A DNA stretch of 64,000 bases from Cycas panzhihuaensis (Eukaryota > Cycadophyta). Made by a program: the position numbers and the translations under genes. This document shows positions 41,551 to 52,897 of the stretch, piece after piece; position 1 is the first letter of the stretch; the number at the start of each line of letters is the position of its first letter. The DNA is taken from assembly GCA_023213395.1 (NCBI GenBank), contig CM041465.1, positions 239,575,741-239,639,740 of the forward strand, read 5' to 3'. The notes under the pieces were generated by a model, which was given only the letters and a program-made list of their open reading frames with translations, was not told where the DNA came from and made no database searches.

Positions 41551-43090
41551 AGTAGTAGATGATATCCATGGAGAGAAGTGGATAAGGCCTATGTAGGAAG
41601 GAATAGATGCTTTGAAGAAAAATAATTCATGGGACTTGGTAGAACTTCCACATGGCAGGAAGACTGTTGGTTGCAGATGGGTTTTAAAAAAGAAAACAGA
41701 TGTTGATAGAAAGGTTAATAAATATAGGGCAAGACTGGTGGCTAAAGGTTTTGCACAGAAAGTAGGTATTGACTTTCATGAGATCTTTGCACTAGTTGTT
41801 AAAGTTGTTTTAATTTGAGTACTATTAGCATTGGTAGCTTCTCTCGATTTGGAGTTGGAGTAGTTAGATATAAAAATAACTTTTTTACATGGAGATTTAG
41901 ATGAGGAGATCTATATGGATCAACTAGAAGGGTTTGTATAATATGGCAGGAAAAGACTTGTTTGCAGGCTCAGGAAATCATTATATGGTCTAAAGCAATC
42001 ACCCAGGTAGTGGTACAAGAAGTTTGATGCCTTCACGGAGAGCCAAATTTTTAAAAGAAGTGAGTATAACCATTGTGTTTACTTTAAGTTTATGGACAAT
42101 GGCTTATTCATTATCTTGGTGTTATATGTTGATGACATGCTGGTTGCAAGTAAGAGCATGGAAGAAATCAATAAGGTAAAGGCTTAATTGGCTAGGACTT
42201 TTGATATGAAGGATCTAGGAGCTGAAAAACAAATATTAGGTATGGAGATACACAGAGATAGGAAAAATTGTAAGCTATGGTTATCATAGCAGAAATATGT
42301 AGAGAAGGTGCTAACCAGGTTTGGTATGGCAAATGTGAAACTAGTGAGTATCCCATTGGCTTCCCACTTCAAGCTTTCTTTGAATATGAGTCCTAGTAGT
42401 AAAGAAGAAAAGGCTTATATGTCTCATGTGCCTTATGCAAGTGCATTAGGAAGTTTGATATATGCCATGGTATGCACAAGACCTAATATTTCACATGTAG
42501 TCGGTGTAGTTAGTAGGTTTATGGCAAATCCAGGAAAGGAACATTGGGCTGCAGTGAAATGGGTGCTTCAGTATTTGAGAGGCACAAGTGACTACTGCAT
42601 CACCTTTGGAGGTACAAGTAATCAAGTTTATGGATATATTGATTTAGACTTTGCAGGAGATTTAGACAAAAGAAGGTCTACTTCAGGTTATGTTTTTACT
42701 CTTGCAAATGGTCCAGTTAGTTGGATGTCCAAATTGTAGAGCATAATTGCACTGTCAACCACGGAAGCTAAATATATTACTGCAACACATGCTTGTAAAG
42801 AAGAAATATGGTTACAGGGTTTATTGGTTAAGCTTGGAAGGAAGTAAGAAAATGTGAAGTTATTTTGTGATAGTCAAAGTGCCATTTACTTAGCCAAGAA
42901 TCCAACTTATCACAGTAGAATAAAGCATATTGCTCTTAAGTACCATTTCATTAGACAGGTTATGGAAGTAGGTGGAGTGGCACTTGAGAAGATTCACACC
43001 AATCAGAATTATGCTGATATATTCATAAAACCAATACCAATAGTGAAGTTCAAATGGTGTTTGACTTCTCTTGGCTTGCAGAAAAGATGA
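41551..43090 (+). pseudogene. Copia 3 reverse transcriptase and RNase H
   Basis: The RT chain runs KKNNSWDLVELPHGRKTVGC, then KYRARLVAKGFAQKVGIDFH (41,612-41,818), then after stops FLHGDLDEEIYMDQ, LCGL-type KSLYGLKQSP, and the catalytic YVDDMLVASKS (about 42,124-42,150). The pre-RNase H frame (42,308-42,739) ends GPVSWMSKL. RNase H (42,854-43,090) reads CDSQSAIYLAKNPTYHSRIK and ADIFIKPIPIVKF. The usual TKP is IKP here. It ends TGA at 43,088. Stops at TAG 42,007 and near 42,737 are shared in place with copia 2 or copia 1. Confidence 0.92.
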
Positions 43091-43126
43091 TGAAGGGTCC
43101 AGGAAAGGTACCGGGTAATTGTTGTC

Positions 43127-43774
43127 AAGGTGGAGATTGTTGGGTATTGTGATAATAATTATGGGGCTAAAATTATGGCATGTTTTCCCCTTAGTTTCCC
43201 CCCTTAATCTTTCTCGGGGGGTTCCAAGGGGGGTGGGAGCCCCCCTTGGCTGGGGGTGCAGAATGCCCCCCACTAAGAGGGGTTTCGGGGGTGATAGCCC
43301 CCAACCCAAAAAATTAGCCATGTAAACCTTATCAAAATGTAAAGAGAATCAGGGTCATTTGATACAAACACCATAGATTTTACGGCTGAGATTTAGGTCT
43401 TGGATGTTCCTCTCATGTAGCCCATTTTAGGGCTTTTCTTATTATGTCGTAATATAATGCAATGTAACTGTAATGAGGGCAATGACTGATTATTGTTCCT
43501 CAGAGCACTCTGTAACTGTGATGTACTATTTCTCCATTCTACAACAATAAAGCTCAATACCTTTCCTGTGTGGATGTTTCCTTAGCACACTACTAGGGTT
43601 TTATCATGTTATATCGGGTGCACATGTAATGTTTAGCTTTTACTTTCTTGTTACTATATAATCTCTAATTTTTAGAACTTGCATATAATTTTAAGTTTCG
43701 ATTTCTATAAATAGTTGTAAGAATGCAATAGATCTTAGTGGCGGTTAAAGGGTTGGGACCTTGCATTCTCAACA
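43127..43774 (+). repeat. Copia 3 polypurine tract and 3' LTR
   Basis: The tract AAGGTGGAGAT (43,127-43,137) is followed by the 637-bp LTR 43,138-43,774, from TGTTGGGTATTGTGAT to TTCTCAACA. Confidence 0.93.
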
Positions 43775-43779
43775 AATGG

Positions 43780-44400
43780 AAGTAGAAAATTATCTTTGGG
43801 ATATACGTTATTAATGTCATGAAAGTCAATGCATATCTAGATGGTCCTATTCTTTTTAACAACAGGGACGATGTTAGATACCCATTTAGGGTAGTCGATG
43901 GAAGTGATTAATCCTGCATCTAGGAGTTTTTCAACCTCTATTTTGACGACAGCTAAGAGTTGAGGGTGTAGTGGGCATTGTTTCTGGTGCATGGGGTGAG
44001 CGCCAGGGACTGTGGTAAGGTTGTGGGTGACAATGGAGGGGTCACTTCCCTTCATGTCAAAATAGTCCCATGTAAAAACATCTTGGAACTCTTGGAACAA
44101 AAGGGAGTATTACCTTACCTTATCAGGAGAACATTCTGCCCCCATCTTAATGACCTTACCTGGGGAGAGCACTATGTCCTGGGTTGCCCCCATGCACATG
44201 GCATTCCCCTCCTTGAAATGAAGGGGGGCAAGGTCAACGGGAGGAGGCAGAACAAGAGATGGGATTAGGTCAGCAAGGGTGGACCTAATCGCTAAGACCT
44301 TTTGGTGGCCAAGTCTATGGTGACCAAAAGGAAGATTAGGCAAGGAGCCTGCTAAATGCTCAAGTAGAGCCTCATCATTCTTGAAGTAATCCACCCCATG
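43780..44400 (-). pseudogene. Gypsy D reverse transcriptase N-terminal part
   Basis: Minus-strand frames 44,394-44,110 and 44,100-43,837 align to gypsy A 22,200-22,800. They read MDYFKNDEALLEHLAGSLPN, then LAPLHFKEGNAMCMGATQDI, then VEKLLDAGLITSIDYPKWVS, then NIVPVVKKN, then a shift into CIDFHDIN. The chain goes on at 38,463 beyond copia 3. Confidence 0.9.
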
Positions 44401-45750
44401 GATGACCTTACTTCAAATAGATGAGGTGCAAGAGGAAGTGGGAGCGACGGGACCACGATGGTTGGTAGGCTACCCAACATTCCTAAGAGACTCTACAAAA
44501 GAGTCGGGAAGGGGCCCCTTGTAAGGGGTGAAAGGAGGTTCCCTGGATTCATTGCCTATGAGGGGTGATGAAGGGGAAGACTCAAGGATTGGTGGATCAA
44601 TACGAGCAATAACATATGATACAAGGGAGTGATCAGTCTCTCTAATAGGCGAGGTTCTAGGTTGAGACTTAGAACAAGGAGAGTGCCTCCTACTAGTGTG
44701 AAGAAGGGAAATAGGGTGAGGGAGGTCCTCGTCCTCACCATTGGACTTGTCGTTGCTAAGTATGGTGAGGTACCCATAGCTCCCAACACAAATAGGAGCA
44801 AAATAGGTAAGGTTTGAAGAAGAGGATGCATGGTCTCCTTCTAAATAAGACGAATCAAGGATACCAATAGAACAAGCAGAGGCATGGGTGGAAGGGCCTT
44901 TATTACCCTTCGCTCGACCATGTCTTACTTGATTGGTTTGATGGGGTTGTTTAATAGGAGGGAGTTCACAGGACACAACTCTTATTCGCCCATCATGGAC
45001 GAATTTGAGTTGCCCCCAATGAGTCAAGCACATGGCTCTCAGTTGGTCAATTCATGGGTGTCCTAAAAGGAGATTGTAGTTGATGTCTATGTCAAGAACT
45101 ATAATGTCGGTGATGACAGTCTTGTTCTCAAGAGTAAGGGGGATCGAAACAGATCCTAAAGGTGTCTTCTTGCTACCATCATAGCCTTGACATCACCATG
45201 GAACAAGTTCCATGGCGGAAATACCAAGCTCTTGCATGACGCATAAGGGCATGGCATTAATGGAAGAACCATTATTGACAACGGTCCTTCACAAAGTGCA
45301 ATAAGGAGTATCAATGGTAATGGTGAAAGGGAAGCTCCATTAGCACTCCCTTTCACTAGCAAGAGGAAGATCTTTAGGATTGAAAAAAATGACAGGGTCA
45401 CAGCTTTGGGCAAGACCCAAAGCGTGAATAGATACGTCACCCAATCCTAAAGCTTCCAAAAGGAGTGTACGCTGCTCAGGATAACTTCTCAAGACGTCCA
45501 TAATGGACATCTCGACGTCCATAGTATAAAGCTCATTGATGACAGAAAAGGGCCTCCCTTTCACCGTAGGTTGAGGAAGGGCTCTCCTGAAGTCGTAGCG
45601 ACCAAGGCAGATGGGAATGGTCATAGGAAGCACCAGGACTTTTGGAAGAAGGTCAAGATATGGGATAGATGAAGATGCACCAGTTGCCTCTTTGGCAGCT
45701 TGAGACCGGGTTAAATCATATAGAGGGGTGGCCTCAAGCATCTGGATCAC
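44401..45750 (-). pseudogene. Gypsy D protease region and acidic linker
   Basis: The frame 45,750-45,340 matches the gypsy A lead-in (CLGRYDFRRALPQPTVKGRP, then MDVLRSYPEQRTLLLEALG). The protease core follows in broken frames near 45,290-45,080 with VVNNGSSINAMPL and DIDINYNLLLGHPW. The NNGSS in place of D-T/S-G is shared with gypsy A. The linker (45,033-44,470) is serine/proline-rich and acidic. Confidence 0.82.
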
Positions 45751-45999
45751 CTTCTTTCCCTTGTTCCAGGATCACAAAGGCAAAGGGGTATGATGATCAG
45801 GGGAACATGAAGAAGAAGACGAATCTCGCATGCCCTTCCCTTTACCGTGTGAAGAGTGGGAGTCTGAAGATCTTCCTTAGTTCTGGTTGTTCTTTTGTTG
45901 GGAGTTATGATCCCATTCCCCATGCTTAGGGAATGGATCTCTATGGACTGGTTGGTCAAGGTTAGGCCTTGATGCCTATTTGGGAGAAGGGTCATGTTG

Positions 46000-48090
46000 T
46001 AAGGCATCTCTAGGATGTTGAACTCAACAGTGCAAATCATCATGGAAGCATTCTCCATGAATAGAACACCACTTCTTCTCAAGGGAGGAGTCAGATTTCC
46101 TCACTTGAGAGGACTGGGTACCATCGCTCTTGGGAGGAGTGGCTTGGGAAGCTTGTTGAATTGATTTATTAGATGCAGGTAATGAAGGAACTTGAAACTT
46201 GAGTTCCTTCATCATACACTCAAATGAACGTATGGCCAAGGTAAGGGAATCTAAGGTCTTCTTGGTTGAGTAGGAAGAAGACCTAGTAGGTTGTTGAGTT
46301 TTAGTTTCTTTAGTTGGCGGAGGTGCCTCATGTCGTTATGAGGACTTTAGGGGATTCTTGAGTCCAACTTGGATCTCAATAACCTTAAGTACCAAGCACT
46401 TCACTATGGCAGAGTCACATGTGGTCGCCCCATCTTAAGGACCTCCACATAAACTTCTGGGTGGAGTGCATTGACAAAGATGTCCCTCTTTAATTCCTTA
46501 GGCAAACTAGCCTTGGTGGAATGGAGGAGGTCATGGAATCACTACACAAAATCATGGTTCATCTCATCGTGACCTTGTTTAAGTGACAGAAGGGATTTCA
46601 TTCTACTTTCAAATGGGTGAGCTACATCAAAATAGTTGACGAACTCATCCATGAGCTACTGGAATGAAAAGATAGAGTGTGCAGGGAGGCAATAAAACCA
46701 TTTAAGGGCATCGCCTTGAAGGGATCGCATGAATAATTTCATTAGGATCTGATCATAGGCCTAATAATCAATGCATGCCATAGAGAAATTATGGACATGC
46801 TCTACTAGGTCTTATGATGAAGTCCCATTGAACTTGGGAACTTCAGGGGGATGAGGTAGTAAGTTGGTCCTTAGTGCCTCAATAGATAAAGGTGTTGATC
46901 GGTAGTCCATAAAGGGGAGTGCCCTTGTCTGGACTAACAGATCGACGAGAGATGATGAAGGTGGTAGGCAAGGAGTGGATGGGGGTGGAGGACCCATCCC
47001 TCCTTGAAGACTTGCCTCTTGTTGGAAGGGGGCCTAAGGGTAGATGCCTTGTAAAGGAGTTGGGCCTCCTTGAGAAGGCGTGATGTAAGGTGCCACACAA
47101 GAAGGTATAAAAGAGGTATGAGGGATTGAATTCTACTCATACGGGCCGCTTGTAGGTGGCACGACCCTATATGGGTGTAAAGAGTCCACCCCATAAATAG
47201 GGATGTGGTTCCCTTTACCATGCCCCCATGGTTGAGATATATATCCTGGAGGTAAGTAAGGGGAAGGCCCACTAGACTAAGTTTGAGAGTATGTGAGGAC
47301 GTGTCCCACATGACTAGAAGTAGAGGCGTGAATAGGTCCTCTAGGTCTAATAGGGAATATGTGCACCACATTTGGAGGTGGCATATTCACTTGGCTAGGG
47401 AGAGGTATGCTAACCCTGAGCTGGGAGAAAGACATACCTCGAGAGGTCCTAGAAAAGTTGGGACCACAAAGGGAAGTAGAGGATGCGATGGATGCCCCTA
47501 AGTTAGATGTGAGAATCAGACAGGATAGATATGGTGGGACAAACATAATAATTATTGTAGGTGGGATAGACGTGGATGAAGAAGGTGGGGTAGACATGGA
47601 TGAAGAAGGTACCTCACCATGCAAGACATCTTTAAACAATTTAAGACGTGGTTGAAGGCGAGTGATGCGAAAGCATGCGTTGAGGGTTTCAACCACATCG
47701 GTGGTTGAAGCATCCACTTGATCATAAGAGGTAGATGGAACCTCTAATGAAGTGGACCCCTCAGGATGCTCCTCATAAGAATCACCACCTGGGTGATATA
47801 ACTCAAGAGAAGATAGAACCTCCACTTCATGAGTAGAGATATGGACATCATGTAGTGTTGTTGATCACCCAGATAATAGATAGGGTCGTCACCCTCTTAG
47901 GTGGACCCCTGGAGAGAGGTAGGAAACTCATGGGCTCCAGAAGCAAAGGCATCGTATGCCCAATCTAAAGGATATCCTTCCATTGTCAAATCAGAATTTG
48001 ATGATGGAAGGAGGTGGTATGTGGGATCTTTTAATAATAGGGGTAGACCTCGTAGGCGACATGAGAAGCGTCACATACAAGACTTACTAA
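46000..48090 (-). pseudogene. Gypsy D gag, broken
   Basis: It aligns with gypsy A 18,577-20,882. The N-terminal part (about 48,090-47,277) includes SYEEHPEGSTSLEVPSTSYD. The proline-rich middle lies at 47,371-46,812 and ends LLPHPPEVPKFNGTSS. The gag core (46,800-46,400) has many stops. The end (46,239-46,024) reads SFECMMKELKFQ and KKWCSIHGECFHDDLHC, the same short zinc finger as A. Here the joint between core and finger is in one frame, which shows that A's shift at about 20,410 is a lesion. Confidence 0.85.
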
Positions 48091-48220
48091 CACATTAGAA
48101 GATAAGGAGGAATTAAGGTAGTGTAAGTGTTGGGGGCTACCCAATGAAACCAAAAGAGGAGAACTACTAAGAGGTAGTAGTACTAACAGGGAAGGGAAGA
48201 AAATTAATCCCTTACTGGCA

Positions 48221-48240
48221 GGTCCCCATTATGGTCGCTA
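48221..48240 (-). promoter_or_regulatory. Gypsy D primer-binding site
   Basis: On the minus strand TAGCGACCATAATGGGGACC lies one base from the LTR end (ATTCCA-C). It matches the gypsy A site in 14 of 18 comparable positions. Confidence 0.65.
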
Positions 48241-48241
48241 G

Positions 48242-51142
48242 TGGAATCACGTATGTGGGATGGTCACTACACCTAGTAGGGGTTGAGGTGGTCAACGACC
48301 ACCTACTGGAATGTGAATAGGATCCTACAAGCACACGTGGCATCTATGCACCCGAGCGTGAGTTTGATACCCATGAATAGTGCCTAACTTTCTTAGAGTA
48401 GCTTTCACTTTTGATTTTGAGAGGCGAGATACACATAGGGGTGTCTCGGGTAACCCCAAAGGATGAGGTCCTCCCAACCCTGGATGGTCGGAAGGGAGGA
48501 GGAGGCCTAGAAAAGTAGATGGATCTGGTAGGAAAGATGTATGACATTGGTATGACATATAGACAAATAGAATGGGAGCGCAATACAATAGCAAGAACCT
48601 TTCCTATGTCTACTAACTCAGGGCGAGCCTAAAGTAGGTAGGAGTGATGGCGAAGATAGGCCGTGTGTGAGGGAGTGGAAGTGATATTATGTGTATGTGC
48701 TTTCAGAAAGGAAATAAAGTACAAACAACACTCTCTCTCTCTTGTTTCCTTTTATCAACAAAAGTTTAAGGAAAGAAATATTTCATATGCAGTCAAATAT
48801 GCATGCTAAAGTGAATATGCAACTAAGGGAATGTTTGTGCTTCAGGTGAAAAAATGGGGTGGTATGATTCCTATAAAGTGATCTTTCCTAAGAAAGCATT
48901 CATGCAATATGTAAATGCAAGATGAATGCATATGAATCACTTATTACCCTTTCTCTTTTGGTGTAGTTTATCATGCAAGAATATGTGCTGAACAAAAAAC
49001 AAGAAAAGGAAGAGCTAAGTGAGAAGGTATGGTGCGTACCTAGAAGGTCATGCCGTTGGAAGAGGACCTTCACCCGTGAGTCACATTTGTCTTCTTGTCC
49101 TTACTCAATACGCAACCGACGTTGTGGTGAAGATGGAGTGGGGGCTTCCTTACCTTCCTCGTGTAAAGAGAAATGAAACAGAAAGAGTAAATGACTGTAC
49201 GAGAAAGCAGGAAGCTAGGGAAGATGATAAAGGAAATGAAAAGGGCAATGGTCTACCCAAATTAGAGTACTTCCTTCTCCTTGCAAATACCGCCATATAA
49301 CTTGCGAGACAAAGACCTTTGCCCTCCCAAGAGAGCTTCCAAGAAACAAAATAAATATACATACAATGATATAATGACAAACTACTGAAATATAATATGT
49401 TACGTTAGTCAATTCTCCACAAAAAATAACTCTGTAATATCTCCAAAAGAAATCACCAAAACCTTCCAAGCAAGAAGGACGTTAGCCTCGGAATGGCCAA
49501 CCCTTTGGTTTATGTACCTCCACGCTACTTGAAAGTGTAAAGAGCAACAAATAGGATAGCCTATGGGTGTAATAACAGGAAGAGGATGAGTGTTGTAAAG
49601 TTTGTGGGTAGTTACCGATGTTGCAAACGTGCTATAGGTAGGAAGTTACAACATGGGCAGTACCAAGGCTAAGGATAAGTGCTAGATGTTATGTAGGGCT
49701 GAAAGAAAGGCCCAAAATGAGGTGTGCAGGCCTGAGTCTAGCATAGCAAGTGCTCCACATGCTGAAACTCAGCGTAGGCCCAATCCCAAAGGTTTCCGGG
49801 GCATACCAAGAAAGGCACAGGTGAGGGACAGGAAGGAGGAGTAGGGTTTGCACTTGGAGAGTAGGGCTAGTGGGTATGAATCCCACCTTACTCCCTCTAC
49901 TCACACCTTATGGGTCTTCTCCCACAGCCTTCTTAGAGATAGCCAAGGGAGGACAAGGGATACTGAGGTTATAGGTAAGAATAAATGGAAGAATTATACT
50001 TTCATATGGTAGAACACCAAGACACGAAGTGTATCCTAAAAGAACTTGCCTATGTAAGCTAAACTCAAAGCAAAGGATGAGCAATGAAGAAGGGTACCTA
50101 CTGGGCTGAGATAAAAGTAGGTCTGCCCCTATGGACAGCAGAGAATAGCAGGTTGATAGAGCTTACAGGGTGTTTCTGAGTGGCAGGAGGAGAGAGCTCA
50201 CTGGAGATTGAAGGGTGCACATGGAGGCCACTCCTGGGCGTAAATATTTGCTTGGAGATGTTGATGGAGAGGCTTGTTGTCACAAAATAGTGGTGCAACA
50301 AGTAGATTCTAGGCTGGTATGCCAGGTGTTCTGCAGAGTATCCCTGTGAGAACTGAGAGAAGAGAAGTGTTGTTAGAGAGCCAAGAAGAAGGAAAATGAG
50401 TATGTTTTTGGGATATATGCCTATCCTAACCCTAATCGAGTGATTAGGGTTTAGGTAGGGCTAATTTGGTGACTTATCCATGTGGCAGTTCTACAAAAAG
50501 GGCGAGAATTACCACAGCGGATTTAAAAAATAGTGAGAAAAAATCACACCACAGTAAACTTTACAATACTGTGGTAAACTTCGCGGTACCACTAAGTTTA
50601 CAACGGTGCAAAACTAGGGTGCAACAATAGTAAAAATAAGGGTCCTGGGAACCTAAAACAGGGATATCCTAGGCCTAGGAGGGGTCGACCCTCCTATCCA
50701 CATGGCTAAGGACAGTCTAAAGGGGTGAGTTGTTTAGACCGGGCATGATATCGTGAGGAAAGAGTCCTAGGAATGCTAGAAATAGGTGAAAGTGCCTACT
50801 ACTCCTAGGGAAACTAGGGGTCATGGTAGCTAACTGAGGTGTGAGCGAATCACACTAAATGAAAGTGGCTCGAGGCAACGTGGAGGTAACGTGAAGGGTT
50901 GTGGAGTGCCATGGGGGTACATGACTCGCTGGGGAGTATGTTCCATGAAGGGTCGTCATAGGCTAGAGACATACGAGGTGCTCAAGCGAGATGCATAACT
51001 AATCGTAAAATAAGCTAATCCAACCATGCAACCTAAATAATACTCTAATGCACATCTCTGAAGTGGCTGAGATAAGAGAGAAAACATACCTATGCTTACC
51101 TAAGTCGATCTGTCCATATCCATTCCCAATAGCTGGGAAATA
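48242..51142 (-). repeat. Gypsy D 5' LTR (about 2.9 kb)
   Basis: On the minus strand it starts TATTTCCCAGCTATTGGG (decayed TG) and ends ACGTGATTCCA. It carries CCTATGACGACCC (plus-strand 50,956-50,968), the palindrome relic (50,577-50,599) and a perfect 10-bp inverted repeat AACCCTAATC/GATTAGGGTT with a 4-base loop at 50,428-50,451. GGCATATATCCC, a TATA-like word, lies just downstream in the LTR direction (about 50,410-50,422). Confidence 0.88.
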
Positions 51143-52785
51143 GTTACTTATTTTGTTTACTTACAAGCCACAATCTTTTGGCTGATCCAGTTGCTTGGAG
51201 TACTTGGGCACATGGAGGTGCCTTGTATGGGAGAGCTTGCCATTCTAAGGCTCTTTGTCTCTTCCCCTTTACCCCCATTTTCCTTTATAAAAGTTGCTTA
51301 AATATTTTACATGCATATAAAAGTGGGATTGAATAACATATTATTTCCATTTAAAATCACTTAAGTAAGATCATGCTTTTCTTTTGGTAAACATAGGCAT
51401 ATGCACAAATATATACTTACTTTTATATGCACATCTAGCATCCCATAGAAGGGAAATCAATTTGTCAAGTAGGTTTAGCTTTCTAAAGCAAGCAAGGACC
51501 ATTGTGAAAGGTATGCACACTCCATTTGCTTTCATTTTCACTTTGAACTCTCTTTTCCCTTACACTTTTTTCCATTTGTTTTTCATATAAGCATCTCGAG
51601 GAAGGTAAGGAAGACCTATCTTTGTTCCACCTATAATACTCACCACGGTAAGGAGCATGAGGTGGCAAGTAAAAGATCGCAAAGAAGGGGAGAAAGGCAT
51701 GCTTCACCAACTGTCATGATTCTAGGTGCACCTCCTTCAACTCCTCCTTCTTTCCTACTCTTTTTCCCCCTTCTCCTAAAAGAAAAGAAAAGAAAGCTTT
51801 CATGATCTTATCTTGCTTGTAGGCCATCCATATTGCATTCTTTATAAAAGGAAGTCATCCATCCATTGGTAGGCATTGACTCTATTTCCTTTCCCTCTTT
51901 CATTACATGGGCATTCAATCAAGGGTAATTTGTGTTGGTATACTGTCTATATTACATCCTTAATGAAGAGTAACGAAACAGTTTTTCCCCTTTATTGCAT
52001 TGTGCATATTAGGGTAGGGACATAAAGGAATTTAAGCCTCTTAATAATTACTTTTCCTCCCCATGCACCATTATGACAACTTACATTATTCATTGCACTC
52101 TTTCTTGCATTGTCTTTTCCCCTTAGTTCCTTTGTCTTTTCATTCATAAATGAAAAGGAGAGAGCGGATATGAGAGATAAAGATGAGAGTTGTCTTTTCC
52201 TTTAAATTGCAATAACTTAGTGGTAATAGTACTTCACACCACAACGTTACTTTCCTAAAGCAAAACAAAAGGCATACCTTAAAACCTCCTACATACTAAG
52301 CCACCCACCTAGTACATATAAACCCTATAAGCATTTCTTTGGTAAGGAACCCACTTGCCTTACCCTATTTAAGAGTTGGTTTTCTTATACCAAACCTCCC
52401 TTTCACTCCCTTTCTAATTACTACCTCTTTCTTGTTGCTTGGGCACCCTTTCTCTGCTAAGGTTCGCCCCTTCTTTTCCCTCTTTCTTAAGAAAAATTCC
52501 TTTTATCTCACCTCTCCTTCCTTAACCTGTTAGTATAGGAGAGTCCCCTTTGAGGATACTCAGTAAACTGAGGATGCCTTTGCCTATTTCGAATCCAAGA
52601 AGGCACTTGTCTAAAGGGAGGGTCTTGTGCACCATTTATGGGTCCTCGAACCTATGTTCCAACATGTAGATGCCCTTTGTGGGTGATTTATTCTCCTACT
52701 TCTAAGGACTCTTAATCCCCTTTGTTTAGTGATTGTATAGGCTTGATCCCCTTGTTTTTAGTGATCCCCTAGAGGTATGCATCCA
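51143..52785 (+). repeat. Gypsy G LTR, 3' part, interrupted by gypsy D
   Basis: It is related on the plus strand to the second half of the A and B LTRs: TACTTGGGCACATGGAGGTG near 51,209, then GAGGAAGGTAAGGAAGACC at about 51,598 (A: GGGGAAGGTAAGGAAGCCC). It ends TGCATCCA at 52,785. Its reverse complement is also similar to the low end of the gypsy F LTR (GATCAAGC.TATACAATCA). The first half must have lain beyond the missing 3' end of D. No G internal region can be identified. Confidence 0.72.
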
Positions 52786-52897
52786 GAGACTACCCCCTTA
52801 TACCCTGTTATAAGGTCTTAAGTAGTGAAGGAAGCTATTGAAGCCTCTACCTCCCAACAAAACCCATTTGTGTGTGAAGTCACCTTGCTCTGGAGGG
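52786..52897. other. 112-bp spacer between gypsy G and gypsy F LTRs
   Basis: This short sequence matches no LTR in the window. GAGAC (52,786-52,790) could be the target duplication of G, and GAGGG (52,893-52,897) that of F. Neither partner is in view. It may be the oldest DNA in the right half. Confidence 0.4.

Larger units (their letters stand above)
38464..43774 (+). mobile_element. Copia 3: full-length Tnt1-like copia element, TSD AATGG
   Basis: This 5,311-bp element has LTRs at 38,464-39,095 and 43,138-43,774, a tRNA-Met primer site, gag-pol in copia order and a polypurine tract. AATGG at 38,459-38,463 and 43,775-43,779 is a perfect target duplication. It is inserted in gypsy D RT between the blocks DNFLLPF and NQIIYRT. 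It is the least damaged copia here, with about ten in-frame stops or shifts, and shows the full domain set of the family. Confidence 0.96.
35656..51142 (-). mobile_element. Gypsy D: 3'-truncated gypsy, hosts copia 3
   Basis: On the minus strand it has a 5' LTR (48,242-51,142), PBS, gag, protease, RT, RNase H and integrase down to 36,078, then 0.4 kb of spacer to 35,656. The PMD gene, aRNH gene and 3' LTR are missing on the low side, where copia 2 abuts. Copia 3 sits in its RT with perfect AATGG duplications. It is clearly older than A, with dense stops and AT drift. Its upstream end lies in the LTR of G, and GTTAC (51,143-51,147) is its expected target duplication. Confidence 0.92.
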
